24,399 bases of DNA from Pseudoflavonifractor sp964504285 (GCA_964504285.1 CAZDDZ010000029.1:1-24399); one strand, 5' to 3'. Positions 1 through 7,550 are shown, counted from the stretch's first letter. The notes: a model not told the origin generated them from the letters alone. Numbers and translations are program-made.

Positions 1-132
1 TTGCCCGGAGTCGGAGGGAAAGCGTCCCGCCCGCGAGACGTGCAAGGCGTGACACCCAAGCGCGAGCGTAGTCACACAAGAATTGCTGCCCCTAGCAGGC
101 TTTTACACTATTTTACATAGGAGGAAATTCAT

Positions 133-969
133 ATGAATTACACTTTTGCGCAATATAAAGAGAGCGCCGATTATATTCGCGCTCAAATTGGGGATTTTAA
201 TCCCAAGGTCGCTATGGTGCTGGGCTCCGGCCTGGGCTTTATGGGCGATGTGGTAGAAAACCCCACGGTAGTCTCCTACCACGACATTCCTCACTTCAAA
301 GCCTCCACCGCCCCCGGCCATAAGGGCCAGCTGGTATTCGGCACCTTGGCGGGCCAGAAGGTCGCCGTCATGCAGGGCCGTATGCACCACTATGAGGGCT
401 ACTCCTACGAGGAGGTCTCCTACGCAGTCCGTGTGCTTCGTCTGCTGGGGTGTGACACGCTCATAGTCACCAATGCCGCAGGCTGCGTCAATACGGAGTG
501 GAAGGCCGGCGATCTAATGCTTATCACCGACCACACCAAGATTTTTATGGAATCTCCTCTCCGGGGCGAGAATTTGCCCGAATTCGGCGTCCGCTTCCCC
601 GACATGTCCCACCTGTACACCCCTGCGCTTCAGGATGTGGCCCGCAATGCCGCCAAGGGCATGGGCATCGACCTGCGGGAGGGCGTTTACATGTACTTCC
701 CCGGTCCCCAGTATGAAACCCCGGCTGAGGTGCGCATTGCCCGTACCCTGGGCGCCGATGCCTGTGGCATGTCCACCGCCCCCGAAGCCATTGTTGCCGG
801 CCACTGCGGAATGCAGGTGCTGGGCTTTACCCTGCTGTCTAACATGGCTGCCGGTATCCTCAACCAACCGCTCTCCGAGGAGGAGGTTCTGGAAGCTGCC
901 GCCGCCTGCAAGGATAAGTTCTCAAAGCTGGTGTTGGAGTGCCTGAAGGGCATGGAAGCGCAAGCGTAG
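133..969 (+). CDS. punA: Purine nucleoside phosphorylase (PNP-I family, PunA type)
   Basis: Cleaves purine (deoxy)ribonucleosides with phosphate to the free base and (deoxy)ribose-1-phosphate; a cytosolic salvage enzyme. The 278-residue length suits the trimeric PunA class. Visible family motifs are GSGLG at 31-35 (phosphate site), GHKG at 62-65, GRMHHYEGY at 82-90, TNAAG at 113-117, GPQYETPAE at 191-199, GMSTAPE at 212-218 and LLSN at 234-237. The ATG at 133 follows an AGGAGG site (119-124) by 8 nt. The last codons (Ala-Gln-Ala-stop) lie inside a foldback repeat that starts at about 959, so the C-terminus may have been set by repeat insertion. The next gene, an adenosine-type deaminase, also acts on purine nucleosides, which supports a salvage role. 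Family assignment is firm; substrate preference cannot be read. Confidence 0.95.
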   Translation: MNYTFAQYKESADYIRAQIGDFNPKVAMVLGSGLGFMGDVVENPTVVSYHDIPHFKASTAPGHKGQLVFGTLAGQKVAVMQGRMHHYEGYSYEEVSYAVRVLRLLGCDTLIVTNAAGCVNTEWKAGDLMLITDHTKIFMESPLRGENLPEFGVRFPDMSHLYTPALQDVARNAAKGMGIDLREGVYMYFPGPQYETPAEVRIARTLGADACGMSTAPEAIVAGHCGMQVLGFTLLSNMAAGILNQPLSEEEVLEAAAACKDKFSKLVLECLKGMEAQA

Positions 970-1080
970 GCACATAGGGGAGATAAGACAGCACGGAGAC
1001 GAAAAAACAGTTGGGCGCAGCCCAAGGCATTTTTCGCGCAGTGACGGCTTATCGACCCGCCCATGCATTTAACGCAAACG
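959..1080. repeat. Foldback repeat, copy 1 (122 nt)
   Basis: Positions 968-1064 are nearly identical to 5529-5625 (I see two differences). The element folds on itself: GATAAG (982-987) pairs with CTTATC, CGAAAAA pairs with TTTTTCG, and a central TTGGGC/GCCCAA hairpin closes it. The left end overlaps the last three sense codons and stop of punA. The outer arm of this copy is the most degraded of the three. No ORF is convincing in it. It could be a non-autonomous mobile element (MITE-like) or a structured RNA in the punA 3' UTR. Confidence 0.8.
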
Positions 1081-1147
1081 TAACATAGAATTTGGGCCGT
1101 AGGGCGGGGGCTTGCTCCCGCCGCGTGCCTTTTAATGAGGAGGTATT

Positions 1148-2446
1148 ATGTCAACGCTTATTACTAACGTCACCGCTGTCCTTATGGACAATGCCAATAC
1201 CGTTCTTGACCACGCCTTTGTGGCGGTGGAGGGGGGCAAAATTACCTCCGTGGGCACCACCCGCCCCCTGGGCAGGTTTGACGAGGTCATTGACGGGCAG
1301 GGGAACGTCCTCTTGCCCGGTCTTGTGAATGCCCATACCCACATTCCCATGACCGCCATGCGCGGCTATGGTGACGGTCACGACCTTCAAGACTGGCTCT
1401 ATAACTATATTTTCCCCGTGGAGGCCAAGTGGGACGGCAGAGCCATCCGGGCGTGCACCGCCCTGGGGCTGTGTGAGATGATTGCCTCGGGCACTACCGC
1501 CATTGAGGATATGTACATGTACTGCGACGAAATTTGCCAGGAGGTTGCCGCCTCCGGCATGAACGCCAACATTACCCGGGGCACCACCCACTTCGGGGGC
1601 GCGTTTGACCCGGTCACCCACGCCGACTGCGTTGCCACCCGCGAGATGACTGAGCAGTGGCACGGCTACAACGGCGGCCAGATTTTAATTGATGCCTCCA
1701 TCCATGGAGAGTACACCTCTTGCCCGGAGGTTTGGGAGTATCTGGTGGGCTACGCCAAGGAGAAGGGTCTGGGAATGCATGTTCACGTTTCTGAGACACA
1801 AAAGGAACATGACGAGTGCGTAGCCCGCCATGGGCTGACCCCTACCCAGGTGCTGGATAAGCACGGGGTATTTGACGTACGCGCCATTGCCGCCCACTGT
1901 GTTCACACCACCCCCGAGGACTGGGCCATTCTGGCGGCCAAGGGCGTCACCGCCGCCCACAATCCCTGCTCCAACCTGAAATTGGGCAGCGGCATTGCTC
2001 CTGTGGTTAGCATGCGTAAGGCCGGGGTCAACATTGCCATCGGTACCGACGGCGTATCCTCCAATAACACCACCGACATGTTTGAGGACATGAAGATTGC
2101 CGCCATGCTCCAAAATGGAGCCACCCGCGACCCGCTGGCTCTGCTGCCGTCCGACGCGCTGCGTATGGCCACCGTGAACGGGGCCAAGGCTTTGGGGCGC
2201 AACAGCGGGCGTATTGCCGCAGGCTGTGACGCCGACCTGATTTTGGTGGACTTTACCCATCCTAACCTTATGCCCCGTCACGATGTAATTTCAAACCTGG
2301 TCTATGCCGCCCACGGCTGCGATGTAGTGATGAATATGTGCCGGGGCAAGGTCATATACAGAAATGGGGAGTTCCTTACCATTGATCTTGGGCGGGTCAA
2401 GCGTGAAATGGAGCAATATGCGCTGCCCCTGCTGTTCGGAAAGTGA
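1148..2446 (+). CDS. mtaD: Amidohydrolase, 5'-methylthioadenosine / S-adenosylhomocysteine deaminase type
   Basis: A 432-residue metal-dependent hydrolase of the amidohydrolase superfamily, close to the MtaD/SahD/guanine-deaminase group that deaminates adenosine-like compounds. N-terminal composite domain residues are followed by the metal-binding NAHTH motif (H63, H65); further metal or catalytic elements are the HVHVSET segment, AAHCVH, and IGTDGVSSNNTTDMFED with the catalytic Asp. Length is typical for the family (about 430). The ATG at 1148 follows GAGGAGG. A GC-rich hairpin (1103-1122) lies in the leader. It sits directly after punA, so a product such as inosine or an inosine-like nucleoside could feed the phosphorylase. 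The exact substrate (SAH, MTA, adenosine) is inference. Confidence 0.85.
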   Translation: MSTLITNVTAVLMDNANTVLDHAFVAVEGGKITSVGTTRPLGRFDEVIDGQGNVLLPGLVNAHTHIPMTAMRGYGDGHDLQDWLYNYIFPVEAKWDGRAIRACTALGLCEMIASGTTAIEDMYMYCDEICQEVAASGMNANITRGTTHFGGAFDPVTHADCVATREMTEQWHGYNGGQILIDASIHGEYTSCPEVWEYLVGYAKEKGLGMHVHVSETQKEHDECVARHGLTPTQVLDKHGVFDVRAIAAHCVHTTPEDWAILAAKGVTAAHNPCSNLKLGSGIAPVVSMRKAGVNIAIGTDGVSSNNTTDMFEDMKIAAMLQNGATRDPLALLPSDALRMATVNGAKALGRNSGRIAAGCDADLILVDFTHPNLMPRHDVISNLVYAAHGCDVVMNMCRGKVIYRNGEFLTIDLGRVKREMEQYALPLLFGK

Positions 2447-2450
2447 TAAG

Positions 2451-2478
2451 GAAAGGCTGCCACGTATGGCAGCCTTTC
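2451..2478. terminator. Hairpin after the amidohydrolase gene
   Basis: An 11 bp perfect stem (2451-2461 with 2468-2478) with a 6 nt loop, starting 4 nt after the mtaD stop. Its flanks are AAA and TTTC, so it reads as a weak intrinsic terminator. Confidence 0.6.
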
Positions 2479-2500
2479 AGAGCCCTCCCACATAACGTAG

Positions 2501-2520
2501 GGCCGCCACATATGGCGGCC
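2501..2520. terminator. Second hairpin before the flippase gene
   Basis: GGCCGCC (2501-2507) pairs with GGCGGCC (2514-2520) around a 6 nt loop; the loop and loop-proximal bases resemble the preceding hairpin (CACRTATGG in both). There is no T-run, so it may be a processing or attenuation hairpin rather than a terminator. It lies 24 nt upstream of the next start codon. Confidence 0.4.
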
Positions 2521-2544
2521 GCATCCTGAAAGGACTGTGGCCTT

Positions 2545-4173
2545 TTGTCTAACACAGAAAAGAAAAACACATTTTTTGGCGGCGCGGCGATTTTGGCTGT
2601 CAGCGCAATTTTAGTTAAAGTAATTGGCGCCATTTATCGAATTCCCCTTGGCAACGTCCTCTCTGATGAAGTGATGGGCGATTACAACAGCGCCTATAAT
2701 ATCTATACTTTTTTTCTGACTATCTCTACCGCCGGACTGCCGGTGGCCCTTTCCAAGTCTATTTCCGAGGCAAATGCGCTAGGCCGTCGCAACCAAGTTG
2801 AAAAGACCTTTCGTGTTGCTTTTCTAACCTTCCTCACCCTAGGACTTATCAGCTTTTTCTGCATGACAGTGCTGGCCGGGCCCATGGCCCAGCTTCTTAT
2901 CAGCAATCCAAAGGCCATTTACTGCGTGCTGGCCCTGGCTCCATCGGTGCTGTGTGTCTGTGTCATGTCGGCTTTTCGCGGCTACTTTCAAGGGCACTTC
3001 GATATGCGTCCTACCGGAATTTCTCAGGTAATTGAATCTTTCTTTAAGCTTATTGTCGGCCTGGCTCTGGCTCTGGTACTTGTAAACGTCTTTGCTCGGC
3101 CCGAGCTTGGCTCCGTGGGTGCAATCATTGGCGTTTCCTTTGGCAGCATTGTCGCCCTTGCCTATATTCTCGTCCTCTTCTTCCGCACCCGGCGAACCCA
3201 TTCCCCTGTTTCCGCCACCGACAAGCCTGACAGTGCCAAGCGTATTTTTGCAAACCTGATGCGTCTGGCAATTCCTATTACGCTGGGCTCTGCCGCCACT
3301 GCCCTGGTTACCTTGATTGACACCAAGCTGGTAATGAGTCAGCTTCAAACGGTTTATACAGCAGTAAATGGCTTGTCAAAAAGCGAGGCACTGGACGCTG
3401 CCCGTGGACTATACGGCATATACAGCAAAACCATGTCTATCTATAATCTCCCCTTTTCTATGATGATTCCTCTTACCGCTTGTATCATTCCCGCCGTTTC
3501 CGCCTGTCTTGCGCGGCGGGATCGTTTGGGTGCCCAACGCATTAGCGAGTCGGCACTGCGCATTGGACTACTTCTTGCCCTTCCCATGGGTGCGGGTCTT
3601 TTTGCTCTGGGCGGCCCAATTATGGGCCTGCTTTTCCCTGCCATTGATGTATCTATTGCCGGCCCCCTGCTCTCGGTGCTTGGCCTTGCCTCCATCTTTG
3701 TGGCACTTCAGCTTTTGTGCAATTCTATTCTCCAGGCAAACGGAATGGTAAACCTTCCTATTCTAGCCGTTGCAATCGGCGGAGTGGTCAAAATTATTGT
3801 TAACTACAAACTGGTCGGCAATCCGGATATTTTGATTAACGGCGCACCCGTGGGTACGCTGTGCTGCTTTATTGTCATTTCAGCACTGGAAATATTTATT
3901 ATTCGCCGCTGTATCCCCGCACCGCCTCACTTTATAAGATCCTTTGCCAAGCCCCTCCTCGCCTCCGCTATTATGGGCGGGGCCGCATGGGGGACCTATG
4001 GTCTGCTGACTAATTTCCTGCACTTGGGCAACTCCCTTGCTACCATTGGGGCCATTGGGGTAGGCGGGATTATTTATCTGGTTTTGGTGCTGGCCCTGCA
4101 AATTATTTCTAAAGAAGACCTTGACCTTATGCCTAAGGGTGATAAAATAGCGAAGTTTCTTCACATTACCTGA
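2545..4173 (+). CDS. SpoVB/MurJ-like polysaccharide or lipid-linked precursor flippase (YabM-like)
   Basis: A 542-residue integral membrane protein of the MOP exporter superfamily (polysaccharide transport / SpoVB / MurJ group). It has about 14 predicted hydrophobic helices spread over the whole length, beginning with the typical N-terminal GGAAILAVSAILVKVIGAIY segment followed by RIPLGNVL. Members flip undecaprenyl-linked cell-wall or polysaccharide precursors across the membrane. The start is TTG at 2545 after an AAAGGA site; no ATG is near enough to be an alternative. Its position directly before mazG, hup and rqcP matches the yabM-yabN-yabO order of Bacillus, so a YabM-like assignment is favoured over SpoVB proper. 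A role in spore cortex versus vegetative wall synthesis cannot be decided from sequence. Confidence 0.85.
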   Translation: MSNTEKKNTFFGGAAILAVSAILVKVIGAIYRIPLGNVLSDEVMGDYNSAYNIYTFFLTISTAGLPVALSKSISEANALGRRNQVEKTFRVAFLTFLTLGLISFFCMTVLAGPMAQLLISNPKAIYCVLALAPSVLCVCVMSAFRGYFQGHFDMRPTGISQVIESFFKLIVGLALALVLVNVFARPELGSVGAIIGVSFGSIVALAYILVLFFRTRRTHSPVSATDKPDSAKRIFANLMRLAIPITLGSAATALVTLIDTKLVMSQLQTVYTAVNGLSKSEALDAARGLYGIYSKTMSIYNLPFSMMIPLTACIIPAVSACLARRDRLGAQRISESALRIGLLLALPMGAGLFALGGPIMGLLFPAIDVSIAGPLLSVLGLASIFVALQLLCNSILQANGMVNLPILAVAIGGVVKIIVNYKLVGNPDILINGAPVGTLCCFIVISALEIFIIRRCIPAPPHFIRSFAKPLLASAIMGGAAWGTYGLLTNFLHLGNSLATIGAIGVGGIIYLVLVLALQIISKEDLDLMPKGDKIAKFLHIT

Positions 4174-4210
4174 GTTTTTTATAAAAAGACCTTGCGGGAG
4201 AATAGAAAGT

Positions 4211-5005
4211 ATGATAGATTTTGACTATAAGAATTCTTACAGCGTCAACGACTTGGTGGCAATTGTCAAGGCCCTTCGCGCCCCCGGCGGGTGCCCCTGG
4301 GATGCCGAGCAAACCCACGAAAGTATTCGCAGGAATTTTTTAGAAGAAGCTTACGAGGCTGTCGAGGCCATTGACGAAGGGAGCGCCGACCATCTTCGCG
4401 AGGAGCTGGGTGACGTTCTCCTTCAGGTCGCACTTCACGCCGAGATGGAGTCTGAGGTTGGTTCCTTCAACTTGGACGGTGTGGCCGATGGCATCTGCAA
4501 AAAGCTTATCTTTCGTCATCCCCATGTATTTGGGGATGTGACGGTCTCCGGAGCGGGAGAGGTTCTCACCAACTGGGAGACCCTGAAACGTGAGGAGAAG
4601 GGGCAGGCTACGCACACAGACGCGCTGGAATCGGTGGCCCGCTCTCTGCCCGCCCTGTGGCGCGCCGAGAAGGTGCAGAAAAAGGCAAAAAAAGCAGGAT
4701 TCGATTGGCCGGATATTTCCGGCGCATTGGACAAGCTATCGGAAGAATTGGATGAATTTAAAACCGCTGTTTCGGAGCAGTCCAACGTGGAGGAGGAATT
4801 GGGTGATTTGCTCTTTTCCGCCGTCAACGCCGCCCGCTTTGCCCATATCGACCCCGAGGAAGCCCTGACCAAGGCCACCGACAAGTTTATCTCACGCTTT
4901 GCCAAGGTAGAATCCTTGGCTCTGGCTCGCGGACTATGTCTGGACAAGATGGAGCTTCCCCAGCTGGACAAGCTGTGGGATGAGGCCAAGGGAATCCAAG
5001 GGTAA
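4211..5005 (+). CDS. mazG: Nucleoside triphosphate pyrophosphohydrolase MazG
   Basis: Hydrolyses (d)NTPs to the monophosphate and pyrophosphate, a house-cleaning and starvation-response enzyme in the cytosol. At 264 residues it has two tandem MazG domains, like E. coli MazG. The first carries GGCPWD (26-31), the EE pair at 45-46 and REELGD (63-68) that bind magnesium; the second repeats the pattern as VEEELGDLL. It lacks the N-terminal tetrapyrrole-methylase-like domain found on Bacillus YabN. The ATG at 4211 follows GGGAG; the gap to the flippase stop is 37 nt, so both are probably co-transcribed. Confidence 0.95.
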   Translation: MIDFDYKNSYSVNDLVAIVKALRAPGGCPWDAEQTHESIRRNFLEEAYEAVEAIDEGSADHLREELGDVLLQVALHAEMESEVGSFNLDGVADGICKKLIFRHPHVFGDVTVSGAGEVLTNWETLKREEKGQATHTDALESVARSLPALWRAEKVQKKAKKAGFDWPDISGALDKLSEELDEFKTAVSEQSNVEEELGDLLFSAVNAARFAHIDPEEALTKATDKFISRFAKVESLALARGLCLDKMELPQLDKLWDEAKGIQG

Positions 5006-5088
5006 ATTTTAGCGACTTAACGCGGAAACGCTTAAGTATACAAGGCGATGGTCAACCCACCGCAAACGAATTTAGGAGGAGTACCACT

Positions 5089-5364
5089 ATGAATAAGGCT
5101 GAACTCATTACCGCCGCCGCCGAAAAGGCTGGCCTGTCCAAGAAAGACACCGAGACCGCTATCAACGCTGCCATTGACGCCATCACTGCCGCGCTCACCG
5201 AGGGTGATAAGGTGCAGCTGGTCGGCTTCGGCGGCTTTGAGGTTAAGAGCCGTGCCGCCCGCATCGGCCGCAACCCCAAGACCAAGGCCAGCATTCAGAT
5301 CCCCGCTTCCAAGGTTCCCGTATTTAAGGCCGGCAAGGCCCTGAAGGACGCCGTCGCTAAGTAA
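5089..5364 (+). CDS. hup: HU family DNA-binding protein
   Basis: A 91-residue nucleoid protein that binds and bends DNA as a dimer. It starts MNKAELITAAAEKAGLSKKD, and the C-terminal half has the GFGGFEVKSRAARIGRNP arm region and the end IPASKVPVFKAGKALKDAV, all characteristic of HU. The proline of the intercalating arm tip is in RNP. The ATG at 5089 follows a strong AGGAGGAG site. An imperfect palindrome (about 5015-5037) lies upstream. In Clostridia hup often sits between mazG and rqcP, as here. Foldback repeats begin 9 nt after the stop. Confidence 0.96.
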   Translation: MNKAELITAAAEKAGLSKKDTETAINAAIDAITAALTEGDKVQLVGFGGFEVKSRAARIGRNPKTKASIQIPASKVPVFKAGKALKDAVAK

Positions 5365-5372
5365 AAAAGAAG

Positions 5373-5507
5373 CGCTCCCGTAGGCGCATAGGGGAGCTAA
5401 CGACGGAGCGAAGCGAAAAAGCGCAAGGCGGCGACCCCCGCAAGCCGTCTGGAGCTTTTTTGCGCAGCCGCAGGAGTTAGAGCCCCGTAATGCGCCCAAC
5501 GGGAGCG
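5373..5507. repeat. Foldback repeat, copy 3 (divergent, 135 nt)
   Basis: The same layout as copies 1 and 2 but different inside. The outer arm CGCTCCCGT (5373-5381) pairs perfectly with ACGGGAGCG (5499-5507), followed by GGCGCAT with ATGCGCC, GGGG with CCCC, and CTAAC with GTTAG. In copies 1 and 2 the last pair is GATAAG with CTTATC, so both strands changed together. A GCGAAAAAGC / GCTTTTTTGC stem lies inside. Confidence 0.75.
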
Positions 5508-5519
5508 TGACAGGAGAAG

Positions 5520-5641
5520 CGCTCACGTAGGCGCATAGGGGAGATAAGACAGCACGGAGACGAAAAAACAGTTGGGCGAAGCCCAAGGCATTTTTCGCGC
5601 AGTGACGGCTTATCGACCCGCCCATGCGCCCAACAGGAGCG
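5520..5641. repeat. Foldback repeat, copy 2 (122 nt)
   Basis: Near-identical to copy 1 in its core. Arms CGCTCACGT (5520-5528) and ACAGGAGCG (5633-5641) pair with two mismatches, then GGCGCAT/ATGCGCC, GATAAG/CTTATC, CGAAAAA/TTTTTCG and TTGGGC/GCCCAA. It starts 12 nt after copy 3, giving a tandem arrangement between hup and rqcP. A further GC-rich foldback and an AAGGCGT / CACGCCTT hairpin (about 5704-5727) fill the rest of the gap up to the terminator. Confidence 0.8.
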
Positions 5642-5740
5642 TGACACAGAAGCGTTCGCGCCGTCGAGCAGCGGGCTAAGACCCGGCGCGGCAGCTGATG
5701 TACCAAGGCGTAGCATGACACGCCTTACCCACTATAACTT

Positions 5741-5773
5741 AAATGAGCCGCCGCAATATGCGGCGGCTCATTT
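5741..5773 (+). terminator. Terminator-like hairpin just upstream of rqcP
   Basis: A 14 bp perfect stem (5741-5754 with 5760-5773) with a 5 nt loop, ending in CATTTTAT. It ends 3 nt before the rqcP ribosome-binding site (GGAGG, 5777-5781). Read-through from hup would meet it before rqcP, so it may act as terminator or attenuator and could hinder translation initiation when folded. Confidence 0.65.
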
Positions 5774-5788
5774 TATGGAGGATTCTAT

Positions 5789-6031
5789 ATGCGCTTAGAC
5801 AAGTGGCTCAAGGTTTCCCGGCTTATTAAGCGCCGGACTGTGGCAAATGAGGCCTGTGACAACGCCCGCGTTACTGCCAACGGCCGCCCTGTGAAGGCCT
5901 CCTACGACGTAAAGGCCGGGGATGTGCTGGAAATCCGCTTTGGCGAAAAGACCATTAAGGTAGAGGTCGTAGCGGTGGAGGCTCAGGTTAAAAAGGACGA
6001 AGCCCCGGCTATGTATCGGGAGCTGATATAA
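5789..6031 (+). CDS. rqcP: S4-domain RNA-binding protein RqcP (YabO, Hsp15-like)
   Basis: An 80-residue S4 protein. In Firmicutes RqcP binds the 50S subunit and supports alanine tailing by RqcH on stalled nascent chains (ribosome-associated quality control). The whole protein is one S4 domain: MRLDKWLKVSRLIKRRTVA at the start, then the ARVTANGRPVKASYDVKAGD stretch and a final beta strand. Length is close to Bacillus YabO (about 86). The ATG at 5789 follows GGAGG by 7 nt. Neighbours mazG and hup match the usual context; yabP and yabQ, which usually follow in spore formers, are replaced by repeats and convergent signal peptidase genes. Confidence 0.93.
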   Translation: MRLDKWLKVSRLIKRRTVANEACDNARVTANGRPVKASYDVKAGDVLEIRFGEKTIKVEVVAVEAQVKKDEAPAMYRELI

Positions 6032-6040
6032 TATGTCCGC

Positions 6041-6127
6041 GGCGCGTCCCGCGCCGGGACTAAAATCATAGCGCGTGGGCACTGCGTGCCCACATGCGCG
6101 TATAATAACTGCTTCGCAGTTATTATA
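6041..6127. repeat. Three-hairpin intergenic repeat, copy A
   Basis: Three consecutive hairpins: GGCGCG/CGCGCC, then GTGGGCAC/GTGCCCAC enclosed by GCGC arms, then TATAATAACTGC (6101-6112) with GCAGTTATTATA (6116-6127). It repeats in direct orientation at 6262-6348 with compensatory changes in the second stem. It starts 10 nt after the rqcP stop. Confidence 0.85.
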
Positions 6128-6140
6128 TCGGTATTCCAGC

Positions 6141-6181
6141 ATTAAAATGGAGCACCCCCGTTGGGGGTGCTCCATTTTAAT
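6141..6181. terminator. Bidirectional rho-independent terminator between rqcP and lepB
   Basis: A 19 bp perfect stem (6141-6159 with 6163-6181) with a 3 nt loop; A-rich and T-rich ends serve both strands. It lies between the convergent rqcP (+) and signal peptidase (-) genes. Confidence 0.9.
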
Positions 6182-6221
6182 GCCAAAACATTCAAGCGTG
6201 CAAGGGTTTGCACCGCGCTTA

Positions 6222-6254
6222 TATTATACCACAACCGCAGGTTGCGGTATAATA
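6222..6254. repeat. Palindromic hairpin between the two 86 nt repeats
   Basis: Arms of 15 nt (6222-6236 with 6240-6254) with one mismatch and a 3 nt loop. The left arm contains ATTATACCACAAC, which recurs at the 3' edge of copy B (from 6343), so it probably belongs to the same repeat family. Confidence 0.6.
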
Positions 6255-6261
6255 CGCCATC

Positions 6262-6348
6262 GGCGCGTCCCGCGCCGTGGCTAAAATCCCAGCGCGTGGA
6301 CACGGAGTGTCCACATGCGCATATAATAACTGCTTTGCAGTTATTATA
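6262..6348. repeat. Three-hairpin intergenic repeat, copy B
   Basis: A direct repeat of 6041-6127. The central stem is GTGGACAC/GTGTCCAC instead of GTGGGCAC/GTGCCCAC, a paired change that keeps the stem. The last hairpin (6322-6333 with 6337-6348) contains the stop codon of the signal peptidase gene on the minus strand. Confidence 0.85.
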
Positions 6349-6907
6349 CCACAACTCTAAAATCCTGAATGGGAAAAAGCACCAACAGCACTTGGCCAAT
6401 CACCCGGCGGCTGTCAATGACACCTAGACTTACATCCCGGCTGTCATTAGAATGGTTGCGGTTATCGCCCATAACGAAGATATGCCCCTCAGGTACCGTA
6501 AGCTGGGATTGGTGCTCGTACCAAGGTGTCTGCATGGGCTCATAATTAATATACTCCTCGTCCAGTACCACGCCGTCCACCGTGACGGTGCCAGCTTCAT
6601 AGTTAATATCCACTGTCTGGCCCCCGGTGGCAATCACCCGCTTTACAATCGGCCCTGTCACATTGCGAAAGCTCTGGGTCAGCACCACCACATCTCCCTG
6701 CTTGGGTGTATAGCCCAGCTCGCGCACTAGCATCATGTCCTTATCATGAAGCGTGGGCACCATGGAGGGCCCGTCCACATAAATAAAGCGTCCCACAAAG
6801 ACAAAGAGGAGAATGATGCACACCAGCGCAAATACCAGCGCCTGAAGCCAATCATACATGGCACCGGCAAAACCGCCGGGTTCTTCTTTTTTTATTTCCT
6901 CATCCAT
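6344..6907 (-). CDS. lepB: Type I signal peptidase (second of a tandem pair)
   Basis: Removes signal peptides from exported proteins at the outer face of the membrane. It is a 187-residue single-pass protein of the Gram-positive SipS type: a cytosolic N-terminus, a membrane segment at about 24-39, then the catalytic box VDGPSMVPTL with Ser48, the general base Lys89 in PIVKRVIA, and box E GDNRNHSNDSR (147-157). The GAGGAG site upstream adjoins the stop of the preceding gene; the gap between the two CDSs is 14 nt, so they are translated from one message. The final codons (Val-Val-Val-stop) run into a palindromic repeat. Confidence 0.95.
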   Translation of the reverse strand: MDEEIKKEEPGGFAGAMYDWLQALVFALVCIILLFVFVGRFIYVDGPSMVPTLHDKDMMLVRELGYTPKQGDVVVLTQSFRNVTGPIVKRVIATGGQTVDINYEAGTVTVDGVVLDEEYINYEPMQTPWYEHQSQLTVPEGHIFVMGDNRNHSNDSRDVSLGVIDSRRVIGQVLLVLFPIQDFRVVV

Positions 6908-6921
6908 ATGAATCGTTCTCC

Positions 6922-7488
6922 TCAGTGAGTAATGAATTTAAAGTTTTGAAAGGGCAGCAATACCATAACCGCCCTGCCCAGCACATACCGCTCATCCACC
7001 GTACCCAGCGCTACATTTCGGCTGTCGTTGGAGTTGTTGCGGTTATCACCCATAACAAAGATGTGCCCTTGGGGTACCACAAGGCTTGCATGGTGGGGCG
7101 AATACGGCTCCTGCATAGGCTCCTTAACATAAGGCTCGTCCAGCGCTACACCGTCCACCATGACGGTTCCGGTTTCGTAGTCAATTTTAACCTGCTGCCC
7201 CTCGGTGGCAATGACCCGCTTCACAATGGGACTGCGGACATCTTCAAAATGCTTGGTCAGCACCACCACATCTCCCTGCCTGGGCGTATAGCCAATACTT
7301 TGCAGTAGAAGCGTGTCCTTGTCATGGAGGGTGTTCTCCATAGAATGTCCATCCACCCCGACGATACGCCCCAAAAAAGTAAAAATCAGGACCATGGCAA
7401 TCACCAGTACGGTAAAGGTCTGAATCCAAAGGTAAAGATCCCGCTTCACAGTATTCAGCTTCAAGGCCTCTGCCTTACTTTTTTCCAC
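6922..7488 (-). CDS. lepB: Type I signal peptidase (first of a tandem pair)
   Basis: A paralogue of the downstream enzyme, 188 residues, with membrane segment about 24-40, catalytic Ser49 in VDGHSMENTL, Lys90 in PIVKRVIA, and GDNRNNSNDSR from 147. The start is GTG at 7488, supported by a GGGGGAGGG site about 10 nt upstream; no ATG is close. The two enzymes differ in the residues beside the catalytic Ser and in the central YEPMQTPWYEHQ versus KEPMQEPYSPHH segment, so substrate preference may differ. The gene is preceded by a candidate structured RNA with its own promoter (7551-7721). Confidence 0.95.
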   Translation of the reverse strand: MEKSKAEALKLNTVKRDLYLWIQTFTVLVIAMVLIFTFLGRIVGVDGHSMENTLHDKDTLLLQSIGYTPRQGDVVVLTKHFEDVRSPIVKRVIATEGQQVKIDYETGTVMVDGVALDEPYVKEPMQEPYSPHHASLVVPQGHIFVMGDNRNNSNDSRNVALGTVDERYVLGRAVMVLLPFQNFKFITH

Positions 7489-7550
7489 GAAACGACGTCC
7501 CTCCCCCGCCTTTTAATAAATTTATGATCCAAATGCTCCAAGGTGCTTTC

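Noticed and set aside
1..132. Possible promoter (TTGCTG, TACACT) and repeat remnant before punA
   Set aside because: The spacer is only 15 nt and the repeat similarity (GTGAC...GTCAC, AAGGCGTGACAC) is too short; the left part is cut by the window edge.
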